In this document: one piece after another, positions 44,401 through 54,839 of the stretch | Layout: the number at the start of each line of letters is the position of its first letter | Position numbering within the stretch: position 1 is the first letter of the stretch | Source: Bicyclus anynana | Taxonomy: Eukaryota > Arthropoda > Insecta > Lepidoptera > Nymphalidae | Reading direction: 5' to 3' | Assembly: GCF_947172395.1 (NCBI RefSeq) | Contig: NC_069095.1 | Coordinates: 6,510,001 to 6,574,000, forward strand | Length of the DNA: 64,000 bases | Notes under the pieces: model-generated | What the model was told of the DNA's origin: nothing | The model's input: the letters and a program-made list of their open reading frames with translations, nothing else | Databases searched by the model: none | Program-made: the position numbers and the translations under genes

Positions 44401-45382
44401 TCCATTTCATCCTGTGATGCGATGCGAGGACGTACGCACTTCTCCTTATAAGAGAGGGGGTATGTACTTGGTATGGAATTTAGACTTATCATGCTGCTCC
44501 AATGGGGTATCTTATCTATACAAAAATCTTTTTAACAAAAAAAATTAACCGACTTCAAATCACAAAAATCAACTAAAAAGCGCAAAATAACATCGTATGT
44601 GTTATCGTCTGATCACTTTGAAACCGGTGCCAAGCCAGTGACGTATATTAATTAAAGCCGTTTCTAAAAAAACCACGGGAAAGAAATGTCTTTAAATCGT
44701 AAAATTTTGTGATTTAATCTTAAGTTAACCCATCTTTTTACAAAAAAAGATTAACCGACTTCAAAATCGCAAAAATATGATTTTGAAGTTGGTTACATTT
44801 TTTTTTGTTAAAAAGATTTAATTGTTCTGTTTAGTGTCTCCTAGTCCTGGCATAGTGAACGAAAGCGCCACAGTACGAGCAATTTCGTTATTTTAATTTT
44901 AACAGAAAGTTACAGAACCGATTTTCATGAAAATTAAATGGGATCTGGAAGTACACTCTTTAAAAAAAATTAATTGGTTAAAAAAAGACGTAGTTATGAG
45001 GTAACAAACATAAAAAAAAATAAAACAAATCTACGCCTCGAATTGAGAACCTCCTCCTTTTTTTTGGAAGGCAGTTAAAAATAATAAACAAAGTAATTTA
45101 TGTAAAATAAATATTTTTTGAAAAGTATTACTTAACCCGCTCACTTACTTGAAATAAATGATTTTTGATTTTGATTTTGAAAATTTATTTAATATGTATG
45201 AAACAAAAACATTTATAAACCACAATGCAGTGAGTTATTGCCTAAAATAAAAATAAAAATATTGAGAATAAAAAAAAACACCTACAAAAGAGAGCTATAA
45301 AATCTATAGAACAACAAAAATCAATACAAATACTATATGTATTAAAAAAAATGTGGATTCAAAATAAAAAAGAAACTAGACA
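44401..45382. other. Repeat-rich intergenic stretch downstream of M6
   Basis: 44535-44820 holds inverted TTAACCGACTTCAAA motifs (44546 and 44753 versus GATTTTGAAGTTGGTTAC at 44778). 45035-45070 has AGAACCTCCTCCTTTTTTTT, a common lepidopteran repeat end. 45150-45180 ends in GATTTTTGATTTTGATTTTG, a LINE-type tail. No gene. Confidence 0.5.
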
Positions 45383-47196
45383 TCAGTTTTGAGATTGGGT
45401 GTATATTTGGTGGGCCGTCCCCGCAGCGCCTGCTATTCCGAGACCCTTTTTCTGGAAAAGAAATAATATATTTCAATAAGATTAGAATCTCATAGACTGT
45501 ATCAAGTCTATGAGATTTCTATCACATTATGTTTAATACTTGAATAACTCCCCTCAACAGGTAGAGAGAAATAATAATAACCAATAGATTCGATCTATTT
45601 AGATTTATTGTTTTTCTATTATGTTTTACATAAATAAGTTTTGATAACAGTAGAATAATGGAAAAATAGATTACTGTTTATTTAAAACTGTGCCATACTG
45701 ATATACAGCGTGTTCTTTTATTCATAAAGTAATCTTTTGTATAAACTATCATTTAATATTGATGGGAAATGCCTTCTTATATGAATATGATAACTAATAT
45801 TATAAATACAAATGAGAGTTTGTTTCTACGCTTTCATGCCTAAACCATTAAATTATATTTTTTCAGAAATGGAAACTTACATTATTAAGTATTCCATACG
45901 GTAATGGAAATCACGCGGGTGTTCGCTAGTGTAATAGTTTTAATTGCCTCATTGGTTCCGTGGTTAGCTAGTTTAGCTATGGACAATGAGGTCCAGGGTT
46001 CGAATCCCGGGTCAGGCCAACAAAAAAAAATAGGTTATTGGGATTTTTCTTACAAGGAAAATCTTAATAGCAGCCTGGAGTTGGAAAGTTAGCGGTGTTA
46101 GTACAGCCCCGTGCCTCGGAGAGCACGTAAAGCCGTCGGTCCTGCGCCTGACCTCTCACCGGTCGTGTCGGTCTGCCGTCCCATCGGATTTCGAAAGTGA
46201 GGGAAGAGAGAGTGCACCTGTGCTTGCGCATACACTTGTGCACTATAATATCTCCTGCGTACATGGTTAATCTCACCATGAGATTAGCCGCCGTGACCGA
46301 AAAGTCGATCGGGAGCATATTATTATTGTTATTATTATTATAATAAAGCTAGCACCATAAATTAACACAAAGGTTTCTTTAAAACAAGTTGTTTATAAAA
46401 TTTCTTGAACGTTTAAGTGTAAATCTATTCAGAGAGAGACGAATATCTTAGCATTCCATGAATTCACCGTGCGGGTGCCAGGTCCATTTCGTGGTAGAGA
46501 GAAAAACTCCAAACAGAGTCCTGGACTTGTGACAAGTGGATGTAGGGTTAAGGAATTCCTTGACAATCGAATAACTCCCCTCTCCTCTGCTCGTGATGAT
46601 CTCTCTACCAGTTTTTGTAAAATCCTATTAGAGCAGCTTTGGATACTCATTCTAATATAGAACTTTTTGCAGTTCTGGAGAGAAACGACCGGCCCCCGTG
46701 GCGCTGTGGTGTGCGCGGTGGATTTACAAGACGGAGGTTCTGGGTTCAATCCCCGGCTGGGCCGATTGAGGTTTTCTTAATTGGTCCAGGTCTGGCTGGT
46801 GGGAGGCTTCAGCCGTGGCTAGTTACCACCCTAAACAAAGACGTACCGCCAAGCGATTAAGCGATACGATGACGTGTAGAAACCAAAAGGAGTGTGGAAT
46901 TTCATCCTCTTCCTAACAAGTTAGCCCGCTTCTATCTTAGATTTCATCATCACTTACCATCAGGTGAGATTGTAATCAAGGGCTAACTTGTAAAGAATAA
47001 AAAAAAGCTAAAAGAAAGAAACTTTACGTAGAGAAATTCACGGATTGGTTATAAAAGTAGGTAGTAAAATAATTCTTACAATAATTTTCCCTCCCTTCTT
47101 GATAGTGTGAATGTTGACTTTAGGATCCGCTTCAGTTTGGCCGACGAACAAAGCAAGCACAGCCATTACGAAAACAAAGAAAAATGAAAGCTTCAT
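45383..47196 (-). CDS. Moricin-like antimicrobial peptide M6, two exons (47080-47196; 45383-45451)
   Basis: Predicted 61-residue secreted precursor, the shortest of the cluster. Exon 1 (39 codons): signal MKLSFFFVFVMAVLALFVGQ, TEADPKVNIHTIKKGGKII; donor ATT|GTAAGA, phase 0. Exon 2 (22 codons): KKGLGIAGAAGTAHQIYTQS, QN, TGA. The C-terminus lacks the basic RNRN/RDRR block present in M2-M5, so net charge is lower, perhaps through an early stop. The intron has a SINE-B, a SINE-C and a Helitron piece. Head-to-head with M7; promoter closest to that of M4. Confidence 0.9.
45790..45929 (+). mobile_element. Mini-Helitron in the M6 intron
   Basis: Starts near AACTAATATTATAAATAC, ends ACGCGGGTGTTCGCTAG|T. 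Confidence 0.5.
45943..46345 (+). mobile_element. SINE-C in the M6 intron
   Basis: tRNA-like head (GCCTCATTGGTTCCGTGG, B box GGTTCGAATCC), body with CCCGTGCCTCGGAGAGCACG, (ATT)n tail at 46316-46340. Tail-type sequence also at 60880-60910. Confidence 0.7.
46690..47005 (+). mobile_element. SINE-B in the M6 intron
   Basis: Full-length copy from GGCCCCCGTGGCGCTGTGG to the A-rich tail after GGGCTAACTTGTAAAG. Confidence 0.85.
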
Positions 47197-47286
47197 TTTT
47201 ATTAAGTTATTATTACAGATTATGGCGAGTTACTTGCTCTGTGCTTGCGATCAAGACAATGATATCTTCGACCTATTGTACTGTCT

Positions 47287-47376
47287 TTTAAATGATATTG
47301 CGTTTTCCTCCTATCCTAGATCCGCAGCTATTAGCGAGTACGTACGCATTGTTACGCATCGTTTTTGGATTCTCCC
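47287..47376 (-). promoter_or_regulatory. Immune-type promoter of M6
   Basis: Minus strand: GGGAGAATCC (47376-47367, identical to M4), TGCGTAACAATGCGTA (47358-47343, 14 of 16 as M4), GAGGAAAACGC (47310-47300), TTTAAA (47292-47287) at the same 18-bp spacing. Confidence 0.65.
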
Positions 47377-47469
47377 ACGTCATGATAAATTCATTTGTGG
47401 TTGGAGATTTGTAATGTGATATTTAAATATCGTTTAAGGCTAGCTAAGCACAAGTTATGTAAGTTCTGG

Positions 47470-47945
47470 AATGGGGATGATGACTAGGTTTGAATATATT
47501 GATTTGTATGTTACATTCGGGTAAATAGGGTCAATGTTAATTAATTTATACATAAAAAGCAAAGATTGTCTGGATATTTCCAAAAGAAATAAAAATCTTT
47601 TATCGTAAATAGATGAAAATTCATACAGTTTTAGCTTCCTTACATTACATGTAACATTTTAATAAATGAACTATAAACATAAACGCACATATAACAAAGA
47701 TATTAGTAATTTTGTTTGAACGCCCATACAAATCCAACGATCATTATGTACCTACGACGTCATTAGTTCGTACAATTTTGTATGGGACGTTTTTCAGGGA
47801 TCCGTGGCAGTGCCACGAATCTAACCCTTTGAATCCCTGTAGCTCCGAAAGTAATGATCGCAGATATCCTGTTACTTTTACAAAATTGCTTTACTATTAG
47901 CTTACTCTTAATTTATATACAATTTAAGAAACTGTCATCATCTCT
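47470..47945 (+). mobile_element. Dispersed repeat related to the 15501 MITE
   Basis: Longer relative of 36690-37061, matching most of the interior of 15501-16165 in opposite orientation. It lies about 95 bp beyond the M6 kappaB-like site, just as the copy at 36690 lies upstream of M5. Confidence 0.75.
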
Positions 47946-48423
47946 ATTCTAATCTTCCTCAAAACGCGGCTAAAGATTGTTTGTCGCCGATAGGTTGAAC
48001 TTTATTGGTTGCTTGCGTTGCTGTACTAGCCAATGGGCATGAAGGCAATGATGAAGGACTGATGGCATGAAGTTGGGCATGATGTTAGAAAAATATAGAG
48101 GTAGATAGGTTACGCGGACCGCAAGTGGCACGTTAAAACTATGCTAATTAGCAAACCTGAGCTTAGTCGCCGCACTCGTCGCGCTGTTGACAACGCCGCT
48201 GAAATTTTTTTTGTGTCCCAGTTGTAAACATCGAATGTGGTTTATGTAACGTATATACCTCTTTTTCCTTTTAACATCATTGGGTGAAGGTGTCAGGTTG
48301 ACAAACTCAAAGCGAAGCATGACTGACTCCTCTAGCATAATAAAACTGTTTAGTTATATCAGTCTTCCTCATAAATATAAAAATTTTCACTGTGTTCCCA
48401 AAATCTTGTAGGCTTAACTTCGT
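47946..48423. other. No recognisable gene
   Basis: Unassigned intergenic sequence; nothing supportable. Confidence 0.4.
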
Positions 48424-48710
48424 CGTTATCAACCTATATTCGGCTCACTGCTGAGCTCGAATCTCCTCTCAGAATGAGAGGGGTTAGGCCAATAGTCCAC
48501 CACGCTGGCCCAATGCGGATTGGCAGATTTCACACACACAGATAATTCAGAAAATTCTCTGGTATGCAGGTTTCCTCAAGATGTTTTCCTTCACCGTTTG
48601 AGACACGTCATATTTAATATCTTAAAATGGACACAACTAAAAAGTTGGAGGTGCATGTCCCGGACCGTATTCGAACCCACAACCTCCGGAATCGGCTATC
48701 ACGGCTCACA
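48424..48710 (-). mobile_element. SINE-A, inverted, near full length
   Basis: From TTATCAACCTATATTCGGC to GGCTATCACGGCTCAC; the A-box region has a short deletion. Confidence 0.8.
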
Positions 48711-48989
48711 GGCCGTTAACTGGTGGTGGTGGAAATTCGAGACGAATTAAAAATTCTAACAAAGCTTTGTTTCTGTGGAAAGTTGTTAAAAATTTGGATA
48801 TTCTAAAAACAACTATGTAAATGAAAAATGAGGAACAAAGAAGACATTGTACCTGTTTACATTGGTTAACTCTTAATGATGTTGTAAGGAATATTTTTAT
48901 ACTAGCAAACCTCGCGCGGTTTCGCCTGACTAGGGCTAATTTTACCCCATTCCTGTGGGAATATGGGGTAAAATATAGCCTATGTTACT

Positions 48990-49228
48990 CTCTGATAATG
49001 TTTCCATTAGTGAAAGATGATGATGATTGCTTTTCACTAAATATGCATTTAGTGAAAAGCAATCATCATCATCATTATTATCATTATTCGGCTCTCTGTT
49101 GAGCACGAGTCTACTCTCAGAATGAGGGGCGTTTGACCTTAGTCCACCTCGCTGGTCTAATGTTGATTGGCATACTCCACACACACAGAGAATTAAGAAA
49201 ATTCTCAGGTGTGCAGGTTTCCTCACGA
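48990..49228 (-). mobile_element. SINE-A fragment joined to a palindrome
   Basis: Inverted SINE-A body at 49070-49228. Its (ATC)n tail is one arm of a 27-bp palindrome centred near 49044 (GATGATGATGATTGCTTTTC... mirrored around ATGC). Confidence 0.6.
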
Positions 49229-49292
49229 TGGGATTTGTGAAAATCTGAGTTCCACGCGGATGAAGTCCGTCAGGCGTCCGCTAGTTTGATAA

Positions 49293-49844
49293 TCTATACT
49301 TATAATAAATCTGGTCGAATTCTATACAATTATTCGCAATTGAGATTTTAATTATTCCATTTGTAACAACAAACGCACCATCTAGAATCTGTACTTATAA
49401 TACGAATTCTGTACATTTTGTACATTCTGTACATTGAAGTTATTTTGATAATATTTGTCGGGGAGCATTACATAATCGATACTGAAGCTAAAAATATTTT
49501 TTTTCGATTTTTATCTGTCTGTCTGTCCGTGTTTTTTTGTAATTCGGGCATCATGCTGAAACTACTGAATAAATTCAAATGAAACTTGGCACGTTTTAAG
49601 ACCATTATACTGAGAAGAAGGATACTTTTTATTGCGAAAATAAAATGAAAAGGGGGTAAAATAGGGGTTGAAAATTTGTATGGAAAGTCTTTCATTATTA
49701 AAGTTACAGTTTTAAAAATTTGTTCATAAATCATAAAAAAAATACGAAATATAATGTAATACAAATTCAACCCCTAAAGTGGTGAAATAGGGCTTGAAAG
49801 TTTGCTTTGATTTCCATGCGGACGAAGTCGCGGGCGTCCGCTAG
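49293..49844 (+). mobile_element. Composite Helitron, about 552 bp
   Basis: Starts TCTATACTTATAATAAATC, has an internal CATCTAG|AATCTGTACTTATAATACG junction near 49382, ends GACGAAGTCGCGGGCGTCCG then CTAG|T. Same composite as 37675-38280. Another Helitron end (CTAG, 49284) stops nine bases before it. Confidence 0.75.
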
Positions 49845-50423
49845 TAGTAGTATATCCAGAGCATGTAAAACGAAATGCTTAATCAAAGCTCACATCAATT
49901 GAATGATTGAGACTGTGATTGATCTACCCTCGTCATCCTCAAAGCTAACGAGCTTTCTGTAATTATAGACGTCTACATAATATATAATATACTGTATGTG
50001 GGCATAATATAATTGTATTTAATGCTTGGTTTACTTATCTTAATTTGTATTATTCTAGAATCAGAATGTAATTTTTCATGCAACCGTGTCTTGTAATATT
50101 AAAATGGAAAAATGTGTATCTGAATCAGTTAAGAAGTGAGTTTTGTATCAAACTTACTCGTAAAATAAAAAAATAAACGGGAAGCCATTAAATCTGTTGG
50201 TAAATATAATAAATAATATATATTTTTTATATGATAAATAATAATATTAATGTATCAGTAATTTACTATTTACATTATCATATTATTTTATTTAAATGTC
50301 CAGTATTTTCCTTTCAAACAGGAAGAAGTCTTTTGTTTTTGAAAATATTTCAACAACCTGGTATCGAACTATAGACCTCTCGGAGCTATGTTTTTTTTAA
50401 TCGTAAATTAGACCAAATAACAC
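49845..50423. other. No recognisable gene
   Basis: AT-rich sequence without supportable features. Confidence 0.4.
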
Positions 50424-50486
50424 AGTAGTATAATATATCGTGCTGCCCAAATAACAAATTTGGGCAGCACGATATATTATACTACT
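50424..50486. repeat. Perfect 29-bp palindromic hairpin with 5-bp loop
   Basis: Arms 50424-50452 and 50458-50486 (AGTAGTATAATATATCGTGC... mirrored) around AACAA. A partial third copy of the arm (CAATATCGTGGTGCCCAAGG) follows at 50498. Confidence 0.9.
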
Positions 50487-50519
50487 CCAGTGAGTAACAA
50501 TATCGTGGTGCCCAAGGGA

Positions 50520-51292
50520 TGCAAAAAGAAAAAGAGTGAAATGGCGAGTATATCTCTCAACTGAACTTTTCAACAAGTTAAACCTCAGCAGAGTTTCTCA
50601 ACAGGTGGGCCTGAAAATGAACATGGCCAAAACAAAAATAATGTGTAATGCTCATGTTTCGCTCCACCCAGTTATAGTTGAGAACGTTGCACTCGAAATT
50701 GTAGACGAATACATATACCTAGGACATGTGGTCCAGTTAGGTAGGTCCAATTTCGAGAAAGAGGTGAACCGCTGAATTCAACTCGGTTGGGCAGCATTCG
50801 GGAAACTCCGCGATATCTTTTCGTCCGAAATTCCTCAGTGCCTGAAGACAAAAGTCTTCGAACAGTACGTGTTGCCAGTGCCACTTCCGAGACTTGGTCG
50901 CTATCTATGGGCCTCATAAGAAGGCTCAGAGTCACAAAGCGGGCGATGGAACGAGCTATGCTCGGAATATCTCTGCGTGATCGAATCAGAAATGAGGAGA
51001 TCCGCAGAAGAACCAAAGTCACCGACATAGCTCAACGAGTCGCGAAGCTGAAGTGGCAATGGGCGGGGCACATACTTCGAAGAGCCGATGGACGTTGGGT
51101 CCCAAGGTGCTGAAATGGCGACCCCGCACTACAAAGCGCAGTGTTGGTCGACCAGGTGGACTGACGACATCAAAGGGAGTCGCAGGCATTCGCTGGATGC
51201 AGATGGCTCAATATCGTGATGTTTGGAAGTCACTGCAAAAGGCCTATGTCCTGCAGTGGACGTCCATCGGCTGACATGATGATGATGATGAT
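50520..51292 (+). pseudogene. RTE-type LINE, 3' part of reverse-transcriptase ORF
   Basis: Frames in series give GLKMNMAKTKIM, LEIVDEYIYLGHVV, then (shifted) ETWSLSMGLIRRLRVTKRAM, KLKWQWAGHILRR and a final GIRWMQMAQYRDVW. This is the C-terminal end of an RTE-clade reverse transcriptase. It ends in a (TGA)n tail after the stop. At least three frameshifts or stops. A shorter relative is at 60408-60826. Confidence 0.8.
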
Positions 51293-51368
51293 GACTAAAT
51301 ATTAGGAAGTTTAGATTGTAAAAGGCTTAAATAAATAAAAAAATAAATTAGCTTTAATAATAAAACCT

Positions 51369-51424
51369 GGGGATATTCAAACCAATTTGTAATTTGTGTA
51401 AAAACCCTAATGTAAATTTATACC
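51369..51424 (+). promoter_or_regulatory. Candidate promoter of M7
   Basis: GGGGATATTC (kappaB-like) at 51369 and a TATA-like ATTTATACC at 51416-51424, about 100 bases before the ATG. The M4-M6 cassette is not recognisable. Confidence 0.35.
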
Positions 51425-51522
51425 GTTTCAATTGCAGGGCAGTTTAACTGCATTATTCATTTAGGCTTCAAACCTGGTGATTGACCCAATCAGATTAACA
51501 TAGAAGATAACAAATAATAACG

Positions 51523-53356
51523 ATGCAACTGTCTGCTTTATTTGTTGTTATAATGGCCCTGTTTGCACTTGTTGTCGGTCAAAGTGAAAACGACCGAAGA
51601 ATTAAGCTGAAGCACATCAAGAAAGGAGGTAAAGTTTTTGTAAGTATACACTTTTTTATTATTATAATTAACTTAGATCTTGATTACTATCTCACCTGAT
51701 GGTAAATGATGCTGCAATCTAAAATTAAAGCGGGATAACTTGTTCTTTCGGTTTATATACGGCATTGTACCGTAACGATAAATCGCTTGGCGGTACGTCT
51801 TAGCCTGTAAGGTGCTAACTAGCCACGGCCGAAGCCTTCAGCCAGACCTGGACCCATTAAGACAACCTCAATCGGCTCAGCCAGGGATCTAACCTAGGAC
51901 CTCCGTCTTGTAAATCCACCGCGCCCACCACTGCACCACGGAAGGTGTCAAAAGAAATAAGATTACATTTTGTTCTTGCGGTTTTTTATTCGGAATTAAC
52001 CTTCTAACTAGATTCACCCGCGTAGTTCCTGTTCCCGTGGGAATACAGGAATAAAATATGACCTCAAAAATTCACACGAAATAACGTGGCTTTTTAGTGG
52101 TAATAGTTATTTATGTCAAGAGGGCCATTGTAGCACGAGTGCTACAGTTGCTAATTACGTGGAATGGCTTACAATACTTTTTCTACGACCACGTTAAAAT
52201 AATAAAGAGCCGTGATAGCCCAGTGAACATGACCTCTGCCTCCGATTCAGGAGGGTGTGGGTTCGAATACGGTTCGGGGCCTGCACTTCCAACTTTTCAG
52301 TTGTGTGCATTTTAAGAAATTAAACATCACGTGTCTCAAAAGGTGAAGGAAAAGATGGTGAGGAAACTTGCATACCTGAGATTTTCTTAATTCTCTGCGT
52401 GTGTGAAGTGTGCCAATCCGCATTGGTCCAGCGTGGTGGACTATTGGCTACCCCTATTATTCTTAGAGAGAATTCGAGTTCATCAGTGAGCCATAGATTG
52501 ATAATGATGATGATGATGAAAAAAAAATTATTATTGGCGTTGGGCATGGGCAAAAAAAAAGAATTTTCAAAATCGGTTTAGTAGATTCAGAGATTACCCG
52601 TACAATGCTACAAACTTTCTATAAAATATTAATTTACATGGAATTCCTAACTGACAAGGGCCTGCAGCCCATGTTTTCGAAAATAAAAAATAAAATGAAA
52701 AAATGTATGGGAATGACATTTGCTATAGACAGGTCACGTGATCAAGTTACCAGTCGGATCTGTCATTCCCACATATTTTTTTGGTTTTCGAAACGTTAAC
52801 GTTTGTAGAAAGAGAATCGACGTGCCACATGGCTACAAGCCAGCTCAGAATCGAATTCAGTATCTTTGTGTTCTGAACCACGACTATACCAACGTCAGAG
52901 ACGTCGTTATGTTCTGTAGTACTTATGTGGTACTTATGTTACGTTCTATTTTGTTATGTTCCGTGGTACTTATGTGACGGACTATTTTGTTTTGTTCCGT
53001 GGTACTTATGTGACGGACTATTTTGTTATGTTCTGTGATACTTAGTTATTTTACGGACTATTTTGTTATGTTCTGTGGTGCTTATGTTACGGACTATTTT
53101 GTTATGTTCTGTGATACTTCTGTGGTACTTATGTGACGGACTATTTTAGAAACATGGAGTCGATGCAGTCAACGCGGCAGGGACTCTTGTTGATCTATAC
53201 GATCGAGTTACTGGCAACAATGATCGTAGAGTACTCTACCCTATGTTTACCGACGTGTACGTAGCGTATCCTTCATACCCGCATAGAACGCAGCGTAATC
53301 AAAAACAATTGAATTCAGGTAAAAAGTACGATTTTTATGAATATGATGCAGAATAA
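51523..53356 (+). CDS. Moricin-like gene M7 with long Tyr-rich C-terminal extension, two exons (51523-51639; 53150-53356)
   Basis: Predicted 107-residue secreted precursor. Exon 1 is the standard 39 codons (signal MQLSALFVVIMALFALVVGQ, then SENDRRIKLKHIKKGGKVF); donor TTT|GTAAGT, phase 0. Exon 2 (68 codons, acceptor TATTTTAG) begins like a moricin C-half (KHGVDAVNAAGTLVDLYDRV). It then continues for about 48 residues with nothing comparable in other moricins: TGNNDRR, VLYPMFTDVYVAYPSYP, a basic-polar stretch, and an acidic end KKYDFYEYDAE. RR at residues 65-66 could be a processing site. The extension has an intact frame and is followed by AATAAA at 53408. The acceptor lies in the last unit of a minisatellite. 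The intron has SINE-B, Helitron and SINE-A pieces. Confidence 0.82.
51690..51950 (-). mobile_element. SINE-B in the M7 intron
   Basis: Inverted, slightly degraded copy ending CACCACTGCACCACGGAAGG. Confidence 0.8.
52008..52100 (-). mobile_element. Helitron 3' fragment in the M7 intron
   Basis: CTAG then TTCACCCGCGTAGTTCCTG, the inverted GCGCGG-type Helitron end. Truncated after about 90 bp. Confidence 0.5.
52208..52520 (+). mobile_element. SINE-A, full length, in the M7 intron
   Basis: From GAGCCGTGATAGCCCAGTG to the (GAT)n tail at 52500-52519. Confidence 0.85.
52907..53149 (+). repeat. Minisatellite, about 36-bp unit, six copies, abutting M7 exon 2
   Basis: Units read TATGTTCTGTGGTACTTATG followed by TGACGGACTATTTTGT with small indels (36-47 bp). 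The last unit ends ...GACTATTTTAG instead of ...TTTTGT, and that AG is the splice acceptor of M7 exon 2. Confidence 0.9.
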
Positions 53357-53509
53357 TATAATTGTATATGTATTTTAATTCAGATGTATGCATTCGGCAG
53401 TTATCTAATAAAGCATAAACAAAAAATATTGTTTTTCATCATTTTCCTAATGCCCATTTGATATCCATATCATGGGGGTGGATTTTAAACAGCTAGTCCG
53501 TCATCTTGG

Positions 53510-53815
53510 GCAGGCCGTCATATTGGATTTATAATGACGTTTCTCGTCATGTATTGTTATCAAAACTCAGAGCGTGTGCAAAATTGCATCCTAATCGAGA
53601 CCGGGAAGTGGGTCAAATTAGGATTCCGAGATTTTCTTATATACATAGTTTTACAAGTGATTGGCGAGGCTGCCATATTTCTAATAACATTTCTTAGCTA
53701 GTCATGTATTGTGATCAGAACTCAGAGCGTGTGCAAAATTTCATACTAATCGAAGACCGGGAAGTGGGTCAAATTAGGATTCCGAGATTTGATTTTCTCA
53801 CACACATAGTTACAA
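53510..53815. repeat. Tandem duplication, about 145-bp unit, two copies
   Basis: Units 53520-53655 and 53670-53812 share CTCAGAGCGTGTGCAAAATT and GGGAAGTGGGTCAAATTAGG then ATTCCGAGATTT. It lies 3' of M7; no coding sense. Confidence 0.8.
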
Positions 53816-54181
53816 CTGAAGCTAATTTAAGCGTATTAATAAAATGAGTCTTTGTCAAATCAAATGTTTTTTTATAAGCCGTACCATGGAATTAACCAAG
53901 GTTCTATAAAGTACGTGATAACGGACATCTACTGATTTTTAAATTACATTATGCACAGTAGAGTTTTCCAGAAACAGAGAGGTATTTCCCTTTTCATGTG
54001 TATGTAGCGTTAAGATATTACGTTCTAAACTAAGCAGACGGACAGAATAAAATTCATATTTTCTTAATTTTACGACCGGTGTGAATATTAATATAATATT
54101 TTTTTTTAGGGGTAAATTAGATTATTATTTTTTTAGCTGTGCGGATGCGGCCTCCTTCGTTTATAGTTCTCGTTCAAGAAT
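53816..54181. other. No recognisable gene
   Basis: AT-rich; nothing supportable. Confidence 0.4.
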
Positions 54182-54365
54182 ATCTATATCTATTCTATCT
54201 ATTATATCTATCTATTCCATCTATCTATGCTATCTATATATTCGATCTATCTATTCTGTCTATCTATTCTATCTATCTATTCTATCTATCTATTCTATAT
54301 ATCTATTCTATCTATATATTCTATCTATCTATTATATCTATCTATTCGATCTATCTATTCTACGC
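54182..54365. repeat. (CTAT)n-type microsatellite
   Basis: About 180 bp of interleaved CTATCTATT/CTATCTATC units. Its Tyr/Leu/Ser/Ile-rich open frames are artefacts of the repeat. Confidence 0.95.
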
Positions 54366-54839
54366 TATAGCTTCTCAATGTATATAAACACTATTTGTAC
54401 ACATCTAACTTAAAAGAAAATTCTAAAAAAATTTAGGCCTAAGTGTAAGTATTAAATTGTTAAAAAGGAAGGCTAAACCAATATATACTTACATATTTTT
54501 GAATCGTGTCAATACAAAAAGACAGACCGACCGACGTTCTAAAAGTGCTTGTAAAATGTTGAATTTGTGGTAAATAATGGTTTTCACAGTTGCCATCACG
54601 GTCAAATCTTTTCTTGTCAATTCTCCGAGTCGAGATATTATTAATAGCCATTTACCATTTCTGATTTTATCATCTACCTTTTAAATTCACTATAAATTAC
54701 TTTTAGAATTGATACGTCAATCAGATAAGGCTATAAACAACAAAACTGCAAAGTATCACATATGCCATATAATAGGAAGTATAAATAAATAATAGTCCAA
54801 GTTATTAATAGAGCCCATAAATCGTCATTATATGATCTA
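54366..54839. other. No recognisable gene
   Basis: AT-rich spacer. Confidence 0.4.

Noticed and set aside
52907..53149. Possible CRISPR-like array
   Set aside because: The repeats are directly adjacent units without unique spacers; it is a minisatellite in a eukaryotic intron.
54081..54413. 110-residue Tyr/Ser/Ile/Leu-rich open frame
   Set aside because: It is a translation of the CTAT microsatellite at 54182-54365.
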